Assembly (NCBI RefSeq): GCF_028369295.1
Contig: NZ_JAQMYP010000058.1
Location: forward strand, 1-64,000
Direction of reading: 5' to 3'
From: Streptomyces sp. HD
GTDB taxonomy: Bacteria > Actinomycetota > Actinomycetes > Streptomycetales > Streptomycetaceae
Length of the DNA stretch: 64,000 nt
Shown here: piece after piece, positions 58,847 to 64,000 of the stretch
Position numbering within the stretch: position 1 is the first letter of the stretch
Layout of the letters: each line of letters opens with the position of its first letter
Position numbers and translations under genes: made by a program
Notes under the pieces: model-generated
What the model was told of the DNA's origin: nothing
Databases searched by the model: none
Seen by the model: only the letters and a program-made list of their open reading frames with translations

Positions 58847-61122
58847 GGGGCCCGGCTCCGGCCGCCGGGCTGCTCGGGGGCGCTGTGTGCCGGGTGGGCC
58901 TGGGCGAGGTGGTGTTGCAGGCGGGCGTGGCGGAACTGGTAGACCGCGCCGGCCTGGCGGAGCACGCCGCGCCGGTAGGCGTCGTCGAGGAACGTGACCA
59001 GGGTCCAGGGCAGATGCCCCGTCAGCGGCAGCCAGATCCGGGCGAGCACGAGCCACTGGCCCCAGGCGGTCAGGGTGAGGGCGAAGCCGAGGGCGCCGCA
59101 GAGGCCGCTGACGAGGCCGCTGACGAGTCCGGCCCTGAGGGACCAGGAGAGCGAGCCCAGGGGGCCGTCCTGCAGGAGGCCGATCACGGCTACGGATCCG
59201 AATCCGACCGCCACTCCGAAGGCGGGTGCCCAGACCAGGAGTTGGGTGATGACCGTGCGGCGGTTGGCGTTCAGAAGGCTGCGCGGGTCGCCGGCGGAGT
59301 CGATGTCGAAGGGGGTTTCCAGGAGGCCGAGGAGGCAGAAGGTGAGTCCGGCGGCGCCGCTGAAGATGAGGCCGAAGACGATTCCGTTGGCGAGACCGAG
59401 GTGCAGCGCGACCGTGGACCCGACCTTCATGATGTCCGCGTTCATCATGCCGATGAACAGGAACCCGTAACCGAAGCCGAAGACCAGTCCGCCCAGCGAC
59501 CCGAGCACCAGCCGAGGGCCGGCCGTCCAGTGGAGGGCCGCCGGCCTGCCGCGGATGCTCAGGCGGACGGCCGACGGCGTCACCTGCTTGTCCTTGACCG
59601 TGAACGTGAGCCAGTGCATGAGCCCGAACACAAGGCCGGAAAGCAGCGCGACGACCGTCGCGTCCATGAGGGCGTACTTGAGCACGGCGCCGAAGCCGAG
59701 ACTGGCGACGAAGTCGACCAGACCGATGACCAGTCCCGTTGTCAGGGCGGTGACCAGCGTGCGGGTGGAGCGGCGCAGTCCGCTGTCGAGCCGCCACCAG
59801 GCGAGGTCCGAGGTGTTGAGCCGGGCGAGGTGGCCGAGCCAGTGGCGGGCGCGTTCCGGGTCGAAGTCGCGTCGTGGTCCGCCGGCCGGACTCCGGTCAT
59901 GGCGAGGGCGGTAGACGACGGGGACGAAGTTGTCCAGAAGGTGGTCTTCCAGCTCCGCCGGGCTGCCGAAGTGCTCGGTCTTCAGGAGGTCGGCCGGGTC
60001 GTGGTCGGGGGTGTCGCTGTAGATGGTGCGGGCCAGCGAGACCATCAGCGGCGTCTTCAGGACCGTGGCGAGGGGGGACGAGGGCTGCTTGCGCAGTGCG
60101 GTCAGTACGGGGGACCAGACGTTCTTGGCGGACTTCGCGCCGCCGGTCTTTCGGGTGGTGAGGGGCAGGTAGGCGGCCAGGTCGTCGAGGGTGAGGTCGG
60201 TGAGTTCGATCGCCGCGGCGGCCGTCAGTACGTCGGTTTCGGCGACCGCGGCGGTGTATTCGTCGGGGCGGCTGGTGAGCAGCAGGGGTTGCCGGAAGGC
60301 GTTGAGGGCCTCCAGCGCGGGGCGGCGCAGACCGCGGGCCATCTCGTCGAAGCCATCCAGCACGGGCAGGACGCGGCCGGACTCGACCAGTGCGGTGGCC
60401 AGGCTCTCCCCGCCGGGGCCCGGTGCGGCGTAGCCGGGGTGGTCGCGCGTCAGCCGGTCGGCCAGCCAGTCGCGCAGGGTGATGGCGGTGGGGTTCCAGG
60501 CGCCGATGCTGAAGATCACCGGCACGGGATCCGCGGGGTCGCGTGGCGTCAGGTAGTCGAGGACGAAACGCAGGGTCAGGATCGTCTTTCCCGAGCCGGC
60601 CTTGCCGAGGACCACCAGTCGCCTGGACGGGATCTTCCGGAAGACGGCGGCGATCTGCTCCAGTCGGCCGTCCAGATCTAGGGGATCGGTATTGAGGGGA
60701 TCGGTACCGGCTTTCGCGGGCCGGAGGATGGTGGCCCAGTGGTCGATCAGTGACTCGGGCACCGTCTTCCAACGGACTTGAAGGGGGAAGGGGTCCTGAA
60801 CCCGGCGTTGTTCCTCTTCGCGCCGCCAGCGGGCGGCCACCAGATTCGCGAGTTGTTCGGCGGGGCCGTCCAGGGGGTCGGGCGGCCGCGGATCGTCGTT
60901 CTTGCCGAAGGCGGCTTCCAGTAACTCCGTGGGCTCTTCGGGCCCTAGGCCCAGCCCATCGGCCAGATCCTGAACCGTGTTCATGCGCGGGTTGGATGCC
61001 CTGCCCGTCTCCAGCCTGCGGATGGTGGCCACACTCACCCCGGAGGCCTCCGCCAACCGCTCCTGGGTCATCCCCGCCCGCTCGCGCAGCCGCCGCAGGA
61101 CCTTGCCGAACTCATCGGCCAC
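58831..61122 (-). CDS. XRE-NACHT STAND protein with multispanning membrane C-terminus
   Basis: 763 residues: an XRE-type helix-turn-helix (4-60; MTQERLAEASGVSVATIRRLETG), a NACHT-type ATPase with Walker A GKAGSGKT (173-180) and Walker B LPVLDGFDE (252-260), then ~8 hydrophobic segments (~460-715) rich in Gly, and a disordered tail. STAND ATPases assemble when triggered; here the sensor/effector part is membrane-embedded while the N-terminus can bind DNA. The GTG start follows GGGAAGGG. It may auto-regulate via the ATATGA sites upstream. Confidence 0.87.
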   Translation of the reverse strand: MADEFGKVLRRLRERAGMTQERLAEASGVSVATIRRLETGRASNPRMNTVQDLADGLGLGPEEPTELLEAAFGKNDDPRPPDPLDGPAEQLANLVAARWRREEEQRRVQDPFPLQVRWKTVPESLIDHWATILRPAKAGTDPLNTDPLDLDGRLEQIAAVFRKIPSRRLVVLGKAGSGKTILTLRFVLDYLTPRDPADPVPVIFSIGAWNPTAITLRDWLADRLTRDHPGYAAPGPGGESLATALVESGRVLPVLDGFDEMARGLRRPALEALNAFRQPLLLTSRPDEYTAAVAETDVLTAAAAIELTDLTLDDLAAYLPLTTRKTGGAKSAKNVWSPVLTALRKQPSSPLATVLKTPLMVSLARTIYSDTPDHDPADLLKTEHFGSPAELEDHLLDNFVPVVYRPRHDRSPAGGPRRDFDPERARHWLGHLARLNTSDLAWWRLDSGLRRSTRTLVTALTTGLVIGLVDFVASLGFGAVLKYALMDATVVALLSGLVFGLMHWLTFTVKDKQVTPSAVRLSIRGRPAALHWTAGPRLVLGSLGGLVFGFGYGFLFIGMMNADIMKVGSTVALHLGLANGIVFGLIFSGAAGLTFCLLGLLETPFDIDSAGDPRSLLNANRRTVITQLLVWAPAFGVAVGFGSVAVIGLLQDGPLGSLSWSLRAGLVSGLVSGLCGALGFALTLTAWGQWLVLARIWLPLTGHLPWTLVTFLDDAYRRGVLRQAGAVYQFRHARLQHHLAQAHPAHSAPEQPGGRSRAPHTPE

Positions 61123-61139
61123 AAGTCACGGCCCTTCCC

Positions 61140-61196
61140 TCAGATATGAACTTTTCGCAGGTGAGGGACTCTAACGCGACCGCCGCTCATATATGA
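61140..61196. promoter_or_regulatory. Two near-identical palindromic operator candidates
   Basis: TCAGATATGA at 61140-61149 and the perfect palindrome TCATATATGA at 61187-61196 differ at one base and lie 47 bp apart in the gap between the divergent XRE-NACHT gene and LuxR/SARP gene. They are AT-rich in GC-rich surroundings and flank the NACHT promoter region, a good place for XRE autoregulation. Inference. Confidence 0.5.
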
Positions 61197-61293
61197 CCGC
61201 TTCAACGATCTGTCACGAACCCTCCACCGGGGCCACCTTCGACGCATCGACGTCAGCGACCGGCTCGACCGGCCCGGAGGACGAGGGACTGCC

Positions 61294-62376
61294 ATGCCGA
61301 CAGGAAGCGACGACCAGGGACGACCGCCCGTCTCCGCCCTCACCCCGCGCGAGCGCGAGGTGCTCTACGCCCTCGGATGCGGCCTGCAGGACGCCCAGAT
61401 CGCCGACGAGCTCGCCGTGCCCGAGCAGGAGGTGGCCGGGCATCTGGGGCGGATCCTGGAGAAGTTGGGGCTGCGCGACCGTACCGCCGCCATTGTGCAC
61501 GCCTTCGACTGCGGTCTGGTCGTGCCCGGAGAGGGCCCCCGCAGGCAGGCGGTGAGCGCGGTGGCGGGGATCACCACAAGCCGACAGGGCGGCCCGGTGT
61601 CCGAGCCACGGCTTCGGATCTCCGTGCTGGGCCCGTTGCGGGCCTTTCTCGACGGGCGCCCCGTGGACCTCGGCCCGCTCCGGCAGCAGGCCGTGTTGGC
61701 GGCGCTGGCGTTGAGCCCGCACCGGTCGGTCAGCATGCAGGCACTGCTGGACGGGGTGTGGGGGATGGAGTCGCCCGACGGGAACGGCGTACCGGTCTAC
61801 GTGTACCGGCTGCGTAAGGGTCTGCGCCTCGGGGAGCGCTCGGACTCGGTGATCAGGCATGACCGCCACGGCTATGGGCTGGTCCGTGGTGTGGTCGAGG
61901 TGGACGTGGCGTGCATGGAGGCGCTCGTCACCGCGGCCCGGACGGCCGAGCAAGGCGGTGATCTGTCCGAGGCGGTGCGCCTGTGTTCCCGGGCGTCGGA
62001 GCTGTTCCGCGGTGAGCCGTTGGCCGGACTGCCGGGGCCGCTCGCCGAGTCGGAGCGGCTGCGTCTCGTCGAGCGCAGGGTCACCCTGGTGCAGCGGACG
62101 GCGGACTGGCAGTTGAGGCTCGGACGCGTCGCCGAGGCGATCGCCGGTCTGTCCGCTCTGGCCCGGGAGCAGCCGCTGAACGAACCGGTCGCCGCGCTGC
62201 TGATGCACGCTCTGGGGCGCGGCGGGCGGCAGGCCGATGCGCTGGCCGTCTTCGACCGCACGGCCAGGCGGCTCGCCGCCGACCTGGGGGTGGCCCCGGG
62301 CGAACCGCTGCGGCGGGCACGCTTGCGGATCCTGCGCGGGGACGACCTGGGTCACGGTCGGGCCGGTGCGGCATGA
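61294..62376 (+). CDS. Hybrid regulator: LuxR-type HTH plus SARP-type (OmpR-like HTH and BTAD)
   Basis: 360 residues. The N-terminal ~60 residues form a LuxR/GerE HTH (LTPREREVLYALGCGLQD, VAGHLGRILEKLGLRDR). A linker leads to an OmpR/PhoB-type winged HTH (LRISVLGPLRAFLDG to GLRLGE) and a bacterial transcriptional activation domain with TPR-like helices (VDVACMEALV to GVAPGEPLRRAR), the SARP layout of antibiotic cluster activators. Joining a GerE domain to a SARP is unusual. ATG 61294 has GAGGGA upstream. Target genes are not obvious; the divergent NACHT gene is the closest. Confidence 0.85.
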   Translation: MPTGSDDQGRPPVSALTPREREVLYALGCGLQDAQIADELAVPEQEVAGHLGRILEKLGLRDRTAAIVHAFDCGLVVPGEGPRRQAVSAVAGITTSRQGGPVSEPRLRISVLGPLRAFLDGRPVDLGPLRQQAVLAALALSPHRSVSMQALLDGVWGMESPDGNGVPVYVYRLRKGLRLGERSDSVIRHDRHGYGLVRGVVEVDVACMEALVTAARTAEQGGDLSEAVRLCSRASELFRGEPLAGLPGPLAESERLRLVERRVTLVQRTADWQLRLGRVAEAIAGLSALAREQPLNEPVAALLMHALGRGGRQADALAVFDRTARRLAADLGVAPGEPLRRARLRILRGDDLGHGRAGAA

Positions 62377-62511
62377 ACGGGGAGACCACCCGGGACCCCG
62401 CCGAGGAGTGCTGCCGACGAGGGTCTCCGGAGCTTTGTTCCATCGCAGATTCATCGGCTGCTTCTAGCGTCCGACCCGTGGAGTTCGAATCGTGAGAGCA
62501 AGGAGTGTGCG

Positions 62512-62763
62512 ATGACGAAGAAGAAGCGAGTGACGGACGACGAGTTGGAGGCGGAGGAGCTGAGGAGGCGAGAGGAGGAACTGCGCGTCGCGAGGCAGCG
62601 TGCCGCCGAGAGCAACCGCAGCGCCCAGACGGCCAGTTCCGACACCGGCAGCAGCAACACGAGCAGTTACGACTCGACCAGCAGCAACACGACCAGTTAC
62701 GACACGAGCAGTAACACAACGAGCTACGACTCGACCAGCTACAACGACAGCAGCAACTACTGA
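62512..62763 (+). CDS. Small protein with charged helix and Ser/Asn/Thr/Tyr-rich tail
   Basis: 83 residues. Residues 1-35 are strongly charged and probably a single helix (EAEELRRREEELRVARQRAAES). Residues 36-83 are almost only Ser, Asn, Thr, Tyr and Asp in repeats (SSNTTSYDTSS, STSYNDSSNY), a low-complexity composition like prion-like or phase-separating domains. AAGGAG stands 8 nt before the ATG. There is no signal peptide or recognised family. Function unknown; a matrix, spore or surface-layer role is a guess. Confidence 0.75.
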   Translation: MTKKKRVTDDELEAEELRRREEELRVARQRAAESNRSAQTASSDTGSSNTSSYDSTSSNTTSYDTSSNTTSYDSTSYNDSSNY

Positions 62764-62790
62764 CCTGTCGCTTCGGGACCCGCGACATGA

Positions 62791-62825
62791 GGCTGTCCTC
62801 CTGGGCGCCACCCGGGAGGACAGCC
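62791..62825. terminator. Terminator between convergent genes
   Basis: A 15-bp stem (62791-62805 with 62811-62825, one wobble pair) with a 5-nt loop, between the small low-complexity gene and the convergent serine dehydratase gene. Confidence 0.8.
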
Positions 62826-62872
62826 GACCTCGATGCCTCCCTCGACCCGCCGGGGACGTCCCACAGCACGGT

Positions 62873-64000
62873 TCAACACTCGATGATGTTGACCGCCAGC
62901 CCGCCCCGCGCCGTCTCCTTGTACTTGACCGACATGTCGGCGCCGGTGTCCTTCATCGTCTTGATGACCTTGTCCAGGGACACCTTGTGCGAGCCGTCCC
63001 CCCGCATCGCCATCCGCGCCGCCGTGACCGCCTTCACCGCGGCCATGCCGTTGCGCTCGATGCACGGGATCTGGACGAGGCCGCCGACCGGGTCGCAGGT
63101 GAGGCCGAGGTTGTGTTCCATGCCGATCTCGGCGGCGTTCTCGACCTGCTCGGGGGAGCCGCCGAGGACCTCGGCCAGCGCGCCCGCCGCCATGGAGCAG
63201 GCGGAGCCGACCTCGCCCTGGCAGCCGACCTCGGCGCCGGAGATGGACGCGTTCTCCTTGAAGAGCATGCCGATCGCGCCCGCGGCGAGCAGGAAGCGGA
63301 CGACGCCGTCCTCGTCGGCGCCGGGCACGAAGTTGATGTAGTAGTGCAGGACGGCGGGGATGATGCCGGCCGCGCCGTTCGTCGGGGCGGTGACGACCCG
63401 GCCGCCCGCCGCGTTCTCCTCGTTCACGGCCATCGCGTAGAGCGTGATCCACTCCATCGCGTGCGCCAACGCGTCGCCCTCCGCGCGGAGTTGGCGGGCC
63501 GAGACCGCGGCACGGCGGCGGACCTTCAGGCCGCCCGGCAGGATCCCCTCCTTCGCCATACCCCGCGACACGCACTCCCGCATGACCCGCCAGATCTCCA
63601 GCAGGCCCGCGCGGATCTCGTCCTCGGTGCGCCAGGCCCGCTCGTTCTCCAGCATCAGCGAGGAGATCGACAGGCCCGTCTCCCGGGTGAGGCGCAGCAG
63701 CTCGTCGCCCGTGCGGAAGGGGTACTTCAACACCGTGTCGTCGAGCTTGATGCGGTCCGCGCCGACCGCGTCCTCGTCGACGACGAAGCCACCGCCGACC
63801 GAGTAGTACGTCTTCGACAGCAGCTCGGCGCCCTGTGCGTCGTACGCCCACAGCGTCATGCCGTTCGCGTGGTACGGGAGCGCCTTGCGGCGGTGCAGGA
63901 CCATGTCGTCGTCGAAGGAGAACGGGATCTCGTGCTCGCCGAGCAGTCGGAGCCGGCCCGCGGACTTGATGTCCTCGACCCGCTCGTCCGCCCCCTCCAC
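62873..64000 (-). CDS. sdaA: L-serine ammonia-lyase (iron-sulfur), N-terminus outside window
   Basis: The C-terminal 375 residues of a leftward gene that continues past the right edge. Conserved segments include APTNGAAGIIPAV, EVGCQGEVGSACSMAAGAL, LGLTCDPVGGLVQIPCIERN and a C-terminal Cys; these cysteines hold the 4Fe-4S cluster that activates serine. The enzyme deaminates L-serine to pyruvate and ammonia. Single-chain SdaA proteins are ~455 residues, so ~80 residues are missing here. The GTG at the edge is not necessarily a start. Confidence 0.95.
   Translation of the reverse strand: MEGADERVEDIKSAGRLRLLGEHEIPFSFDDDMVLHRRKALPYHANGMTLWAYDAQGAELLSKTYYSVGGGFVVDEDAVGADRIKLDDTVLKYPFRTGDELLRLTRETGLSISSLMLENERAWRTEDEIRAGLLEIWRVMRECVSRGMAKEGILPGGLKVRRRAAVSARQLRAEGDALAHAMEWITLYAMAVNEENAAGGRVVTAPTNGAAGIIPAVLHYYINFVPGADEDGVVRFLLAAGAIGMLFKENASISGAEVGCQGEVGSACSMAAGALAEVLGGSPEQVENAAEIGMEHNLGLTCDPVGGLVQIPCIERNGMAAVKAVTAARMAMRGDGSHKVSLDKVIKTMKDTGADMSVKYKETARGGLAVNIIEC

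Overview
The window is high-GC actinobacterial chromosome, almost certainly Streptomyces. The evidence is dense G/C-ending codons, frequent GTG/TTG starts, coupled ATGA/GTGA junctions, and a gene order that recalls the Streptomyces coelicolor stretch between glgE/glgP and sdaA (this synteny is from memory; no search was run). Both ends are cut genes: glgE at the left and the L-serine dehydratase gene at the right.

Left part (1-32,000), export and metabolism: alpha-glucan genes (glgE, glgP, later glgX) interleaved with secreted proteins (an S8 protease, two small secreted proteins, a PASTA-like lipoprotein, two tandem M4 metallopeptidases). Then come a glutamine-dependent NAD synthetase, a four-gene operon of two ABC half-transporter pairs, a divergent ABC-2 exporter with a coupled two-component system, a Tat-type sulfatase and two tandem L,D-transpeptidase lipoproteins. 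Repeats here include a ~149-bp MITE-like element touching the stop codon of the response regulator gene, a 172-bp long inverted repeat, and an 82-bp tandem array abutting the enoyl-CoA hydratase start.

Middle (32,200-37,500): enoyl-CoA hydratase, an RsbW/SpoIIE-type ATPase, a YVTN propeller lipoprotein, a secreted guanine-directed ADP-ribosyltransferase of the ScARP/pierisin type, an EF-hand protein, a decayed HNH/endonuclease VII-type gene and a GH25 lysozyme.

Right part (37,500-62,400) is a conflict/defence-like island. A leftward run holds a CHAT protease fused to a seven-bladed WD40 propeller, a small partner, McrB and McrC. Divergent from it is a rightward operon: P-loop GTPase, a protein with a C-terminal membrane anchor, an unknown protein, M48 metalloprotease, vWA protein and PP2C phosphatase. 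This meets, tail to tail, a leftward operon of a large dynamin-like GTPase, a large Hsp70/actin-fold ATPase, a proline-rich unknown and a degenerate-looking protein kinase. Kinase, phosphatase, vWA, two GTPases, chaperone-like ATPase and two proteases in about 17 kb look like a multi-component sensing and effector machine. Related assemblies have been described computationally (TerY-P triads; NTP-dependent conflict systems), but this exact combination is not one I recognise. Next to it are a septum-formation-type membrane protein, an XRE-NACHT-multispanning membrane STAND protein, a LuxR/SARP hybrid regulator and an 83-residue protein with a Ser/Asn/Thr/Tyr tail. The window ends in L-serine ammonia-lyase.
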